Shown: one piece after another, positions 1-10,067 of the stretch
How positions within the stretch are numbered: position 1 is the first letter of the stretch
How the letters are laid out: the number at the start of each line of letters is the position of its first letter
Source: Reinekea sp. G2M2-21
GTDB lineage: Bacteria; Pseudomonadota; Gammaproteobacteria; Pseudomonadales; Natronospirillaceae
NCBI RefSeq assembly: GCF_015687175.1
Contig: NZ_JADPQG010000001.1
Span: 1,550,001 to 1,614,000, forward strand
DNA: 64,000 bases
Reading direction: 5' to 3'
Position numbers and translations under genes: made by a program
The notes under the pieces: generated by a model
Seen by the model: the letters and a program-made list of their open reading frames with translations, nothing else
Database searches by the model: none
Told to the model about the DNA's origin: nothing

Positions 1-2974
1 AACGTCCATTTCCGCTTTCGTTCTGCTCATAGGTAACCGTCGATTGAGAATCAAACCCGGTATATTGCCCCTTCGATAAACCAAAACCGTCAAATCCATT
101 AATATTGATGGCGCCTGCGGTCAGGCCAAGAGCAGTGGTCGCGTTGGCGTCGGCTGCTGATATCTGAATGGATGCGTCGGCACCAAAAGTGGCTTCAGTT
201 GCTAAACCATTTTTTGAAACAGTTTCAAAATATAACTGATTACTTCCATCTAATTTTGCAACGATATCGCCGGCTGCAAATTCACCACCTCCGTTAGCTG
301 AAAGAAGTGCTGAATCCAGTGCTTGTTGAATGACAGTCAGATTAGACTCGCTATCGTTCGTGCCAAGAGTACCGTCACCTGTCACAGATACATCGATATC
401 TATGCCATCAACTTTTAAGGTAAAGGTCGCAGGAGTCGCTGAGAAGTCAGTACCTGTTGACAGGTCGACAGATCCGGCGCTGGTCGTTGCCCCGATACCA
501 TCCCGTTTTATCTCCAATTCTTGGGTACTGCCCGAAGCAACAGTTTTAAGCACTAAACCATTGTTTTCCATACTCGCGGTAATGACACCAGCACCCACAA
601 CAGAATCTATGGCGGTTTGAATAGAATCAATGTTATCGACACCGTTTCCGACAACATCTATGGAGTATTCGGTACCATTCAAGTCGATAACAAACTGAGC
701 TGCATCAGTCGTAAAATCGATTGCATTTGAAATATTGCGTGTTCCCCGCTCTGTTAATGCACCTTGTGCACTGGCGGCAATCGTTGGATCGGCATTAATC
801 TGATTCTGGATCTCAAGCGCCAGGTCATCAGCCGTTTCGTAGGTTGCTGCAGTCAGCGTAATCGTGGAACTGTCTACCGTTCCATATCGATTTGTATATG
901 AGATTTCGAACTCTGTGCCCGCGGCAATTGTGACACCACTGTTTGCCACGCTATCTGTCATACCAAGATAGTCGGCCCCGGTTGTGACGGTATTGGCTAT
1001 CGTCAGAGTCTGAGAACCTGTGGCAGGTTCAGTACGAAACACCAAACGATCGCTGGCATTGAATTCTGCGGTAACAACACCCGCAAGTCCGGCATCATTC
1101 AATTCTGACTGAATGTAGGTCAGTACATCTGAACGGTCTCGATCGATCGTAACATTACCATCGGCGTCCAAGACGTCAGACCAGTCTTCATCAAAAGTAA
1201 TGTTATATGTACCATCGGCACCTGTGCCTGCCAACGTAAGATCGAAATTAACCGGGTTTGCTGAAAAATCAAAACTGTCATCCTCGGTAACTGCCAACAC
1301 ACCAGGAGAAGATGTTGCTGCAAAGGCTGCATCGTTAAGCGTACTGAAATAACTGCCAACGGCCTGTCCGCTTCCCAGCGCCGTCAAACCTAACGTATTA
1401 GCAACCATCGTATCCGCAGATACCACGGAAACCTGAGACGTTGAACCAAATTTACTGGATGTAATATCAAAGCGCTGATTGGCCGCATCAAACGCGACAG
1501 ACACACTTTGACCAACAAAGGTATTATTGATTGAATTTTGCAGCATCAACGCAAGATCGTCGCCACTATTGTAAGAGCCTTGCTCCAAAAACACAGACTT
1601 GGTGGTTCCATCTATATTGAATTTAATCTTATCATTAACATCACTGATAACGACATCGGTCGCAAAGTCTAGCGCTTGAGACGATAATCCCTGATACGTT
1701 CCCTGCGTCGCAACCTGAGTGACATTTACATCATAGGTACCCGGTTTTGTTTTGGGTCCAACACTTACAACTTTAATCTGAGCGTCGGAAGCGTCTGTAT
1801 CGGTGGCTAATAAGCCGACGATCGAACGAGCATCTGCTGTCATTGCCGCTTCGAATTTACTGCGATTGAACGCAAGCTTGAAGTTATTGTTTTGATCGGT
1901 ACTGATTCCCAGCTCAATCAAACTTGAGTATGTTGAGCCGGTTAATCCAGTGATGACTTCCGACAAACCTGAACGTAACTGGCTTTGAACAGATCGCAAT
2001 ACATTGTCACCCAACAAAATACCGCCTATCTCTTCAGCCGGATTGTACTTGCTCAGTTCGTCATAAATTGTTTTATAGTCATTATATTTTTCGATAAAGC
2101 CTTCTATTTTATCGGCAATATCAGAAACATCGCGGGCAACGGTTAAAGTTACTGCAGAATCACTCGTTTCGGTCAAGTTAATTGAGACACCTTTAACAAC
2201 TTGATCCAGCGTGTTTTTTGAACTCGTTACCGAAAGGCCATTGATTCGTAACGCAGCGTCGGAACCCATTTGAGTTTCGGTCATATTATTCGCTGGGTCA
2301 TTTTGAGCAGCGTTATACGCAAGCGTCTGCAAACCGGCATCGCCGGAAACGGTAATTTCCATTGAAGTTTCTTCGCCCGTTTCTTCACTGGTTAACAATA
2401 ATCGATAACCCGTACCATCGTAGACTACCGATGCACTGACCCCGAAGTCGGCGTTATTAATGGCATCTCGAATACCACCGAGCGTATTGTTTTCAGTTGT
2501 GATTTCGATATCGGTACTGGTTGTGTCTTCGTTCTGCGCAAACGCCAGATAGTTATCGCTTCCATCGTAAGTCGTTGTACCGAACTTGAAGGTTAATGTC
2601 CCAGTGCCCACGGTATCGTCAACTGACGTATATTGCTTACTTGCTAGGGAATGCGCTTTGGCGACCTCATCAACTTCAATCCGATACGTACCAGGTTCTG
2701 CGGTACTGTTTGTTGTCGCCGTTAATACCGATTCATTGGATGACCGCGCAGAACTGCTCTGGATTGTCGACGCTAATGCTAGGGATGAGATAGACGACTG
2801 CATACCTTCAAGCACTGTACGAAGCTCTCCGTAGGCGGAAATCTTCGCCTCAACCCGGGCGGTTTTTCCGTCAAGGCGGAGATCACTTGCCGCTCTCTCA
2901 GCAGCCACCAGTTGATCAACCAACTCTGAAGTCAGCAATCCTGAGCCTACACCTAACGATTGAATACCCGCCAT
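1..2974 (-). CDS. fliD: Flagellar filament cap protein FliD (hook-associated protein 2), 3' end outside window
   Basis: The frame is open from the ATG at 2974 to the window edge, giving at least 991 residues. FliD caps the growing filament and helps fold exported flagellin. The N-terminus MAGIQSLGVGSGLL with a following LVDQLVAAERAA helix is typical FliD_N. At about residues 245-300 comes the usual FliD_C entry (ALRINGLSV, then KGVSINLTETSDS and a DIADKIEGFIEKYND helix). After it lies a long Thr/Ser/Asp-rich beta region with several repeated modules (for example around residue 458, EQGSYNSGDDLAL). The C-terminal coiled coil is beyond the window. Usual FliD is about 450-680 residues, so this one is very large. 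A sigma-54-type promoter sits just upstream. Family assignment is firm; full length is unknown. Confidence 0.95.
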   Translation of the reverse strand, partial: MAGIQSLGVGSGLLTSELVDQLVAAERAASDLRLDGKTARVEAKISAYGELRTVLEGMQSSISSLALASTIQSSSARSSNESVLTATTNSTAEPGTYRIEVDEVAKAHSLASKQYTSVDDTVGTGTLTFKFGTTTYDGSDNYLAFAQNEDTTSTDIEITTENNTLGGIRDAINNADFGVSASVVYDGTGYRLLLTSEETGEETSMEITVSGDAGLQTLAYNAAQNDPANNMTETQMGSDAALRINGLSVTSSKNTLDQVVKGVSINLTETSDSAVTLTVARDVSDIADKIEGFIEKYNDYKTIYDELSKYNPAEEIGGILLGDNVLRSVQSQLRSGLSEVITGLTGSTYSSLIELGISTDQNNNFKLAFNRSKFEAAMTADARSIVGLLATDTDASDAQIKVVSVGPKTKPGTYDVNVTQVATQGTYQGLSSQALDFATDVVISDVNDKIKFNIDGTTKSVFLEQGSYNSGDDLALMLQNSINNTFVGQSVSVAFDAANQRFDITSSKFGSTSQVSVVSADTMVANTLGLTALGSGQAVGSYFSTLNDAAFAATSSPGVLAVTEDDSFDFSANPVNFDLTLAGTGADGTYNITFDEDWSDVLDADGNVTIDRDRSDVLTYIQSELNDAGLAGVVTAEFNASDRLVFRTEPATGSQTLTIANTVTTGADYLGMTDSVANSGVTIAAGTEFEISYTNRYGTVDSSTITLTAATYETADDLALEIQNQINADPTIAASAQGALTERGTRNISNAIDFTTDAAQFVIDLNGTEYSIDVVGNGVDNIDSIQTAIDSVVGAGVITASMENNGLVLKTVASGSTQELEIKRDGIGATTSAGSVDLSTGTDFSATPATFTLKVDGIDIDVSVTGDGTLGTNDSESNLTVIQQALDSALLSANGGGEFAAGDIVAKLDGSNQLYFETVSKNGLATEATFGADASIQISAADANATTALGLTAGAININGFDGFGLSKGQYTGFDSQSTVTYEQNESGNGR

Positions 2975-3008
2975 GTTCGCACCTAAGTTATTTCTAACAC
3001 TATATCAA

Positions 3009-3024
3009 AGCAATGTTTGCGCCA
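3009..3024 (-). promoter_or_regulatory. Sigma-54 (RpoN) promoter of fliD
   Basis: On the minus strand the sequence TGGCGC-AAACA-TTGCT matches the -24/-12 consensus TGGCAC-N5-TTGCW, with the invariant GG and GC ten bases apart. The predicted transcript start is near 2999, about 25 bases before the fliD ATG. Confidence 0.8.
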
Positions 3025-3537
3025 GTGCCTATAAGATAGACCAACCGCTAAACTTTATATCGGCGGAATACCCAAAAACTTTAGGGATGTTGAACTGCAA
3101 GCTGCAAGTAACCAGCGTTAGTCTTGCAAATGTATCAAAGGAGTTAGCGGAACCTTGTGAACCTAGAGGTGCAAAAACGCTCCAAAAGGTTTCGCTCAGA
3201 ACTATCTTTTTGAGTTACCAGACGTCAAAAGCTGTAGGTTTAGGGAACAAACTAACAGGTCGTATTTATCGCTACCGTTTATTTTTTACCGAGCGAATGA
3301 GATGAAGTGGCGGCTGCCCCAAAGTCCGATTGGTTAACATTACTCTTGGCTAAACTACAGAGATCAATACTCAATTCTGGACTGGGAGAAACTTCGGTTA
3401 CATTGGCTCCGAATTAGGCACACGATGACAAGCGATATCAACGATATTTGTGCAATGCATATCGGTCTGCACCGAAGCCTCGAATAGTCAGGCTGATTGC
3501 TTTTTATCGCATGTGATTAGCTTAATACTCTCATCTC
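3025..3537. other. Intergenic stretch between flaG terminator and fliD promoter
   Basis: About 510 bases without a convincing gene. A plus-strand open frame reaching 3305 starts inside the fliD start region and has no recognisable domain or ribosome binding site. No further promoter or repeat was recognised. Confidence 0.5.
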
Positions 3538-3565
3538 AAAAAAAAACCGCCCGAAGGCGGTTTTT
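3538..3565 (-). terminator. Rho-independent terminator after flaG
   Basis: On the minus strand CCGCC-TTCG-GGCGG with a stable UUCG tetraloop is followed by nine T residues. It begins 4 bases after the flaG stop codon. A T5 run on the other side may let it work in both directions. Confidence 0.9.
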
Positions 3566-3568
3566 CTA

Positions 3569-3982
3569 TCAGACCTGTGCACTAAACAACATAAGTGGCT
3601 CTTCCTGATTCAACCTCTTCGCTAACTCTAAGGCTTCCTCGTTGGGTATTTGACGTATCAACTCTTCAGAGTGTTTGTCATAGACCCGAACCACGGTCTC
3701 TCCTGAATCATCGTCTATCTGAAATTCAAGTTTTCGTTGTGTGTTTTGTACATAATCGTTCAGTTTAGCAACGGCTTGCTCTACCTCACTATTATTTGCT
3801 TCTTGATCTTGTGCTTTTTCCAGCAACGAGCCAATAGGCGTGTTTTCGGTCTTGCGAGCTTCTGCCTGTGAAACCGTTGATACCAATGTTTTTCCAGTAT
3901 CGTTTTCGTTTGCTTTAACAGCATCGCGAACCGGTGCGGAAGCTTTAGCATTCAGCTGTGGCTGCATACTAATTTCATTCAT
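3569..3982 (-). CDS. flaG: FlaG family flagellar protein
   Basis: 137 residues. The C-terminal half has the FlaG pattern: a helix (AVAKLNDYVQ) then FQIDDDSGETVVRVYD and IRQIPNEEALELAKRL. The N-terminal half is polar and probably disordered. FlaG lies between fliC and fliD in many polar flagellates and affects filament length; its biochemical role is unclear. The start is set at the ATG at 3982, which has GGAGG five bases upstream; an in-frame GTG two codons earlier overlaps that ribosome binding site and is less likely. It follows fliC by about 85 bases and is closed by a strong terminator, so it is probably transcribed with fliC. Confidence 0.9.
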   Translation of the reverse strand: MNEISMQPQLNAKASAPVRDAVKANENDTGKTLVSTVSQAEARKTENTPIGSLLEKAQDQEANNSEVEQAVAKLNDYVQNTQRKLEFQIDDDSGETVVRVYDKHSEELIRQIPNEEALELAKRLNQEEPLMLFSAQV

Positions 3983-4030
3983 AAACACCTCCGTTCACCA
4001 TTCAGTTATTCTCATTAAGAGAAACCTTTC

Positions 4031-4055
4031 GGTCAAGCCGCTAAGCGGCTCGACC
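4031..4055 (-). terminator. Hairpin between fliC and flaG, possible attenuator
   Basis: GGTC-A-AGCCGC / GCGGCT-C-GACC with a three-base loop lies 12 bases after the fliC stop. No T tract follows, so it may only stabilise the fliC mRNA end or reduce read-through into flaG. Confidence 0.45.
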
Positions 4056-4066
4056 GATTGAGGTTA

Positions 4067-7000
4067 TTAACCGAGTAGTGACAACACCTGCTGTGGTCGC
4101 TGATTGGCCTGAGCCAAGATCGAGATACCAGCCTGCTGCAGTACCTGAGTTCGTGACAGTTCCGCAGTTTCTGCTGCAAAATCCGCATCTCGAATTCGAG
4201 AGTTCGCAGCTGCCAGGTTTTCAGATGTAATCTGAAGGTTGGCAGTTGTGGACTCGAATCGGTTCTGCAATGCACCTAACTCGGCACGCTGACTAGATAC
4301 GGTCTTCAGCGCGTTATCGATTGCTGAAATTGCATCCTGAGCACCCTGGAAGGTCGAAATATCGATATCCTTCAAGAACGTACCGTCCGATGCACCGCCA
4401 TATGCACCCTCTTGGAAGCCCAGTGCAGCCAACTCATCAACACCTTCAGTACCCAGAGCAACGGTGAACTCGCCTGCGGACTCAAGAGTTATTGTTCCGT
4501 AAGTTGTTTCATATGTTGCGCTCTCAGCGCTAATGCCATTGTTGGCAGCAGCTGGGGAATCACCAAAGGTTGACTCGCCAATACCATTTACATTGGCATC
4601 CATACCAAACATGGCACCGATGGAAGCGTCTGCACCAGAACGGTCATCAATAGCGATTGACACGTTACGACCATCCGCCGCAGACATGGTTAATGACACA
4701 CCATTATCCACCGCTGTCACACCAGTCTTACCGGAGATACCATTGATCAGGTCGAGTGCATCGGCCTTTGCTCGGTCGGTATCGATAGCGCCCGCACCGT
4801 CATCTTGTAACGTTACGACACCAGCTGAATATCCGTTGATGAAGATTTCTGCTGTATCACCGATAGCGAACTGTCCAACGGTTGGAGATGAACCAGTAAT
4901 CGCTGATCCGTCACCGCCCACCACTTCGGTCGCGTTTACTTTAGCGCTCACACCTGTCTCATCCGCAACTTCATTAATAGAAGCGGCTACGGCAATAGCA
5001 GACAACTCTTTAGAGCTTGACAAAATCCGGGTACCGTCGGACGCGTATTCTGCGCTGGCGGTATCTTCACCTACCTTCGCTGCACCGATGGATACACCGT
5101 TAATCAGAATATCGCCATCGTCTAAACCGTTTACACCACTATATGTGCTGTTCACTGCATTACCGGTATACAGATCACCTGATGATTCAGGATCTGAAAT
5201 ACTCAGACTAACAGCCTGCGTGCCAGTCGCTGCGTACGCCAATGTACCAGAGAGTTGTTGCTCAACACCTCCCACGATATCCCCACTGGTCAACTCAAGT
5301 GCCCGACCCTCTGCATCTGTTTGCATAGTGACTTCGTTACCAGAGAAGTTACGAATGGTCAGCGTCATTTCAGTACCGGCAGCGTTAAGCGTTGCGCTGA
5401 CATCCATGTTTTCACCGCTGAAGTCAGTCGTATTAATGCTCTCAGCAATATCGGCAATGGTCACACTACCGCTGCTGTCCTGATCACTAATAGCAACCGC
5501 AATACCAGATGTGGCTCCCAAGGCATCCGAACTGATGTATAGCGAATCCCCAACTTCCAGATTGGTGTTATCAAAGGTGAGACTGATCTCTTCCCAAGCG
5601 TTAACGTCATCGTAAGTTGAGTTAATTGTGCTCGCGAGTTCCGCTACGGTTGAATCCGTTGCAATAGTGGTATCTGCCTGAGCGACACCGTCAACGGTAA
5701 CACTTACAACGTTTTTGGTTGTCGTAGACAATTGCTGCGAGCCAGTAGAAGTTGCATCGCTAGAAACACCTACGAAGAAATCGTTCGATGCTGTAGATCC
5801 AGCAGTACCTTCCATTGCTTGAATGGTTAATGGGACCCCGGCAGTAGATACAAATGCGATCGCACCCATGATTACGTGCACGTCTGCAGGAGCACTGACT
5901 GACATATCCAAGCCCGCATTACCCAGTGCTGTTACGCCTGACCCTTGCGCCACTGTGCCTGTAATGGAGCCCGTGCCGTTAACAGAAGATCCAACACCCA
6001 AGGTAACAGTACCGGCGGTTCCACGGTTATCAATCTTAACCGTTAAGGAGTTACCGGACATATTCAATTCTGCGGTTAAGGTGATATTTGCACCATAAGT
6101 CGCATTATTCAACGCATCAGACAAATACTGTAATCGCTCGGTTTGTGTATCGTAGTTCGCACCAGAAACGTCGGGCAAATTAATAGTCTGCCCAGCGATG
6201 TACAGCTGGTTACCACCCGTAACGGCTGAATAATCCTGGATTGTAAACTCAACACGTTCAAATGCGTCAACACCTGCAATAGCATCCAGACCATCGATAG
6301 CTGAGGTCATAGTACCGCCAGCACCCATGGAGAAAATGCCTGCTGAGCCGCCAGCAGAAGTCACGCGGAAAGTAATCGCACTTTGAGCCGTCTGACCCGC
6401 CGCTGATGCCGCTGATGCAAAGACTGCATTCTGCAAGTCAGAACCGGCACCCAGAATGGTCGCCACGTCTCCGCTATCGGCGATAGTATTAGTCAAGCTA
6501 CCGCCAGCAGACGCAAGACTGCTGGACGTCACAGTACTGGTTTGAACCTGGTTAACGCTGGTAGCGACACCTCGTTCATAAGTCCCCGCGGTCAAACCAG
6601 CATTTGCCAGGTCCCCTCGTCCAGTGCCATTACCACCAGTAATTTCGATACTGCCAACATCGGGGTCGGCAACCAAGGTGAAGCCACCGGTCTTGGTAAT
6701 GCTATAGACATTTTCGCCGCCGGCACCGTCAACATCGGTTAAGCCTCCAGTCAAACCAGACGCAGCAAGGAATGCTTCGGTTGCCGCAGCTCGCTCAGCG
6801 TCTGTTGTTGTTGAACCGTATCCACTCAAATCACCCGTATCAAGCGACAATTGAATGTTACGACCATCTGCGGCCACCAACTGAACACCACCGGCATCAG
6901 TGTTGGTATTAATTGCCATAACACCGGTCTGATCAGAAACCGCGTTAATTGCTTCGATAACACCCGCACGAGTCTGTGCCGTGTCGCTGGACGTAGAAAG

Positions 7001-7789
7001 GTTAATTTCAACGCCATTCAATTCAATCTTAGCCGTACCAGCAGTAGCCGACATTTCTGAACCAGAAGCGACGTTTTTATCGACGTAAGCCGTTACACCA
7101 GTTTCGTCACTGACTTCGTTGATGGCGGCAGCTTTTGCGATGGCGGAAGCGCCTGCCAAACTGGTTGATGCAGTATCTGAACCTGCTTTTGAGGCTGAAA
7201 TAGCGACGCCGTTAATGGTTAAGTCACCGTTGGCAATCGCCTGGTTTGTGCCGATTGCACTAACACCCGCGGTTGCGGATGAACCCAGCTTCTCGGCAGT
7301 CAGTTCTGAGATTTTCACATCTACAGTCTGGCCCGCGTCGGCACCAATTTGGAAGGTGCCTTGGAAGGTACCATCCAGAAGATTTCGGCCGTTAAAGTTC
7401 GTCTCAGAGGCTGTACGAGATACTTCAGACAGCAACTGGGTAACTTCCTGTTGCAATGCAACCCGGTCGTCATCAGAGTTCGTTGCGTTAGAGGACTGAA
7501 CCGCCAACTCACGAATACGCTGCAGGTTTTCGGTCATCGCACCCAGTGCACCTTCAGCTGTCTGTGCTAACGAGATACCGTCACCCGCATTTCGTATAGC
7601 GACATTAAGGCCTTTTACCTGGGATTCGAACTTAGTGGAAATAGCCAAACCGGCTGCATCGTCTTTCGCGCTGTTAATCCGCAAACCAGATGACAAACGC
7701 TCAAGAGCCGTACTGTTAGCGCTTTGTGAACTGTTTAAGTTACGCTGCGCCGTCAGGGAGGCAATATTGGTATTAATAATTTGAGGCAT
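4067..7789 (-). CDS. fliC: Giant flagellin (filament subunit)
   Basis: 1240 residues; common flagellins have about 270-600. The conserved D0/D1 ends are intact: N-terminus MPQIINTNIASLTAQRNL with RLSSGLRINSAKDDAAGLAI, and C-terminus with IRDADFAAETAEL and the LSLLG end. Between about residues 185 and 1130 lies a very large Ser/Thr/Ala-rich outer region. It contains two pairs of hook-IN-like modules (about 188-330 and 893-1060), each with an INGV core and a DETGV-type helix, flanking a unique beta-rich block. Such a surface offers many Ser/Thr sites for O-glycosylation, in line with the Maf and pse genes next door. The ATG at 7789 is chosen because AAGGAG lies nine bases upstream; the ATG three codons earlier abuts that site. 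No Cys was noticed. Confidence 0.96.
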   Translation of the reverse strand: MPQIINTNIASLTAQRNLNSSQSANSTALERLSSGLRINSAKDDAAGLAISTKFESQVKGLNVAIRNAGDGISLAQTAEGALGAMTENLQRIRELAVQSSNATNSDDDRVALQQEVTQLLSEVSRTASETNFNGRNLLDGTFQGTFQIGADAGQTVDVKISELTAEKLGSSATAGVSAIGTNQAIANGDLTINGVAISASKAGSDTASTSLAGASAIAKAAAINEVSDETGVTAYVDKNVASGSEMSATAGTAKIELNGVEINLSTSSDTAQTRAGVIEAINAVSDQTGVMAINTNTDAGGVQLVAADGRNIQLSLDTGDLSGYGSTTTDAERAAATEAFLAASGLTGGLTDVDGAGGENVYSITKTGGFTLVADPDVGSIEITGGNGTGRGDLANAGLTAGTYERGVATSVNQVQTSTVTSSSLASAGGSLTNTIADSGDVATILGAGSDLQNAVFASAASAAGQTAQSAITFRVTSAGGSAGIFSMGAGGTMTSAIDGLDAIAGVDAFERVEFTIQDYSAVTGGNQLYIAGQTINLPDVSGANYDTQTERLQYLSDALNNATYGANITLTAELNMSGNSLTVKIDNRGTAGTVTLGVGSSVNGTGSITGTVAQGSGVTALGNAGLDMSVSAPADVHVIMGAIAFVSTAGVPLTIQAMEGTAGSTASNDFFVGVSSDATSTGSQQLSTTTKNVVSVTVDGVAQADTTIATDSTVAELASTINSTYDDVNAWEEISLTFDNTNLEVGDSLYISSDALGATSGIAVAISDQDSSGSVTIADIAESINTTDFSGENMDVSATLNAAGTEMTLTIRNFSGNEVTMQTDAEGRALELTSGDIVGGVEQQLSGTLAYAATGTQAVSLSISDPESSGDLYTGNAVNSTYSGVNGLDDGDILINGVSIGAAKVGEDTASAEYASDGTRILSSSKELSAIAVAASINEVADETGVSAKVNATEVVGGDGSAITGSSPTVGQFAIGDTAEIFINGYSAGVVTLQDDGAGAIDTDRAKADALDLINGISGKTGVTAVDNGVSLTMSAADGRNVSIAIDDRSGADASIGAMFGMDANVNGIGESTFGDSPAAANNGISAESATYETTYGTITLESAGEFTVALGTEGVDELAALGFQEGAYGGASDGTFLKDIDISTFQGAQDAISAIDNALKTVSSQRAELGALQNRFESTTANLQITSENLAAANSRIRDADFAAETAELSRTQVLQQAGISILAQANQRPQQVLSLLG

Positions 7790-7867
7790 GATTTTCATCT
7801 CCTTCGCTGGATTTCAGTAGCGCCCTATTGCGATCTGATAACAGCGATTTGCTCATCTACGAACCTT

Positions 7868-7894
7868 ATGTCGGCCGCACTCATACAACCTTTA
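7868..7894 (-). promoter_or_regulatory. Sigma-28 (FliA) promoter of fliC
   Basis: Minus strand TAAAGGTT-N11-GCCGACAT against consensus TAAAGTTT-N11-GCCGATAA, with exact spacing. It predicts a 5' leader of roughly 70 bases before the fliC ATG. Confidence 0.85.
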
Positions 7895-8038
7895 GATTTT
7901 TTTTTTAGTTTTTGACTATTCTTTGCTTACCACGTCATAAATAGACCACGGTGGGTTGGTAGCCAATATAGGCAAGCGAAAAGACAAAAGGCCCATATTT
8001 TGCTTTATGTAACAGGAAGATGAGATTTAGGCGGAAAA

Positions 8039-10045
8039 ATGACGCAAAATAACAATAGAATAAATACCAAGCTGCAACGTGCGGAAGAGAAATATCAGCG
8101 AAATCTCCAGCTCTTTAAGGAAAGAGCCCCGGCTTTGTACCAGCAGATTTCAAAGTCAGCGCGGCCTCGCCTTTCTGTCGACCCTGAATCTCTAGAAATA
8201 TGCCGTTTAACTGCGGATGGGCGTCAAATATATGGCACCACGCCAGTTAATCACGCGGTAAAGGAAGTCGAGTTCTTCCAAAAAGTGATGAGTGGTAAAA
8301 TATATGCTCCGAAACCTTCTAATCTTGATCTTACCTTTTTAATTAAAGAAAAAGCTTTTTACGCAACAGCTAAAAAATATGCTGAATTCATCGGCAGCAG
8401 GCCGGAGAAAAGGAACAATTTATTACCTGCAAACCTTGACTTGGTTGTATTTGGAATAGGATTGGGCTTGCACTGTGAAATGCTGGTCAACAGCCGCCAA
8501 TTCACTAACATTACCATTATTGAGAACGACATCGTAAACCTGATTGCAAGCATGTACGTTGTTGACTGGAACGCTATGTTGGCGGGCTTGGATGATAAAT
8601 CCACTATCACTTTCCATATACACCAGGGTGAAGGTCACGATGCACAGTTTGAAAAGTCTCTTAGAGAGCACTTTTTAAGGCTCTATCCTTCGATTGGCGT
8701 TTCAACGCTGATTTATAACCACGAGCCATTTGCTCGCGAATACGATAAAGCAAAGCACATAATCGAAGAATACGCATCACACGTTAAAGTGTCCTCTGAG
8801 ATGATAGGGCCTGAAGCCCAGCGACTATTCAATGCTAACGAAAATATTCTTCGCAATTTCCCGGCGATTAACTTCGAAAAAACCCGAGCATCTCATGATC
8901 GGATACTGGCTATTGTCGGTGCGGGTCCGTCTCTTGACAACTACGCGCCAATCATCAAAGAACAACGTGATAAATTCTATTTGATATCCGCGGGAAGCGG
9001 CTTGTCTTCCCTGGTAAGGATGGGTATCAAACCGGATCTCCATTTCGAATTGGAATTTCAACACCTGGCCACCTCACTGCTGACCCATCTAAATCAGGAA
9101 ATTGATTTAAAAGAACTCGACCTCATTTGTACGTATGAAGCACACCCAGGATTCACAGGTTTATTCAGAAAAACGTACATGTTTATTCCTGAATCTTCAG
9201 AGCTCCAACCGACTATTGGAAACTCTCATACTTTGCGAAGAGGCGGTATAACCTGTACCAATGGAGCCACAGCCTTCGCTTCCACAGTTTCAAATCACGA
9301 CATATACCTCATCGGCTTAGACTTTGCGCATACCGGAGGCGCGCATCACTCCAAAACCAACATATCGAATGATGAAACGTTACCTGACAATCTAATGAGG
9401 CTCAAAACGGTTTCTGAATCAAGGTCTGCAAATATAAAATTAAAGGACACCAGTGGTGGAGAAGTTTTCACTTCAGTGGGGCTTAATTCGGCTAGAATTA
9501 CTATGGAAACATTGTTAACGGCAATTCCAAATAAAGTGTACAACTGTTCCAAAGGTGCACATATAGAAGGAACTGAGTATGTATCTGAACACAGTTTGCA
9601 AGACACAATTTTAAAACTACCGGATGTACCTGACTCGGATAGCACAATTGCCTTCGAATGTGACAGCATTGACATTGAAAGCGTCGTTCAGAGAACGAAG
9701 GATGTGTTGGAATCTTCATTAAATATAGCTGAAGAAATTTACCAGACAGTCTCCACATTCGAAAACAATGCCAAAAACAATGCCATCAAAGTCCGCGAAA
9801 TATTCAACTCTATTGGCTACAAAGTAGGAGGCGATATCGGAAAATACAGAAATGCAATGAGTGTTTCCAAGTACCCTCTCTATCAACTTTTTGTCGTAAG
9901 CAACTTTACCAGTGATGATTACCAAAAGGAATTAGTGAATACTTGGCTAACAGACTATCGAAACTACTTAGAATTTCTAAAACCGCTTTTCTTCAATATG
10001 ATCGAAAATAGAAACTTCGTTACAGATAAAGACTGGATGTTCTGA
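8039..10045 (+). CDS. Maf-type motility accessory factor, putative flagellin glycosyltransferase
   Basis: 668 residues. The central part (about 285-450) carries the MAF_flag10/DUF115 signature: AIVGAGPSLDNY, then SAGSGLSSLVRMGIKPDL, and later YLIGLDFAHTGGAHHSK. The N-terminal domain (about 30-270) includes a VVFGIGLGLHCEML Rossmann-like motif, and the C-terminus is helical. Maf proteins are thought to transfer nonulosonic acids such as pseudaminic acid to Ser/Thr of flagellin in the cytoplasm before export. Placement beside fliC (divergent) and the pse genes supports that role. It is followed 22 bases later by a methyltransferase gene on the same strand. No sigma-28 or sigma-54 site was found upstream. 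Donor sugar is inferred from context. Confidence 0.9.
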   Translation: MTQNNNRINTKLQRAEEKYQRNLQLFKERAPALYQQISKSARPRLSVDPESLEICRLTADGRQIYGTTPVNHAVKEVEFFQKVMSGKIYAPKPSNLDLTFLIKEKAFYATAKKYAEFIGSRPEKRNNLLPANLDLVVFGIGLGLHCEMLVNSRQFTNITIIENDIVNLIASMYVVDWNAMLAGLDDKSTITFHIHQGEGHDAQFEKSLREHFLRLYPSIGVSTLIYNHEPFAREYDKAKHIIEEYASHVKVSSEMIGPEAQRLFNANENILRNFPAINFEKTRASHDRILAIVGAGPSLDNYAPIIKEQRDKFYLISAGSGLSSLVRMGIKPDLHFELEFQHLATSLLTHLNQEIDLKELDLICTYEAHPGFTGLFRKTYMFIPESSELQPTIGNSHTLRRGGITCTNGATAFASTVSNHDIYLIGLDFAHTGGAHHSKTNISNDETLPDNLMRLKTVSESRSANIKLKDTSGGEVFTSVGLNSARITMETLLTAIPNKVYNCSKGAHIEGTEYVSEHSLQDTILKLPDVPDSDSTIAFECDSIDIESVVQRTKDVLESSLNIAEEIYQTVSTFENNAKNNAIKVREIFNSIGYKVGGDIGKYRNAMSVSKYPLYQLFVVSNFTSDDYQKELVNTWLTDYRNYLEFLKPLFFNMIENRNFVTDKDWMF

Positions 10046-10067
10046 CAACTATACAAGAGACCACATT

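Noticed and set aside
2973-3305. Plus-strand frame of 110 codons before fliD
   Set aside because: It starts opposite the fliD start, runs through the fliD promoter, has no ribosome binding site and no recognisable domain.
4533-5483. Plus-strand frame of 316 codons antisense to fliC
   Set aside because: It arises from the Ala/Ser/Thr-rich codon pattern of the flagellin gene; the sequence is low complexity and the minus-strand frame is certain.
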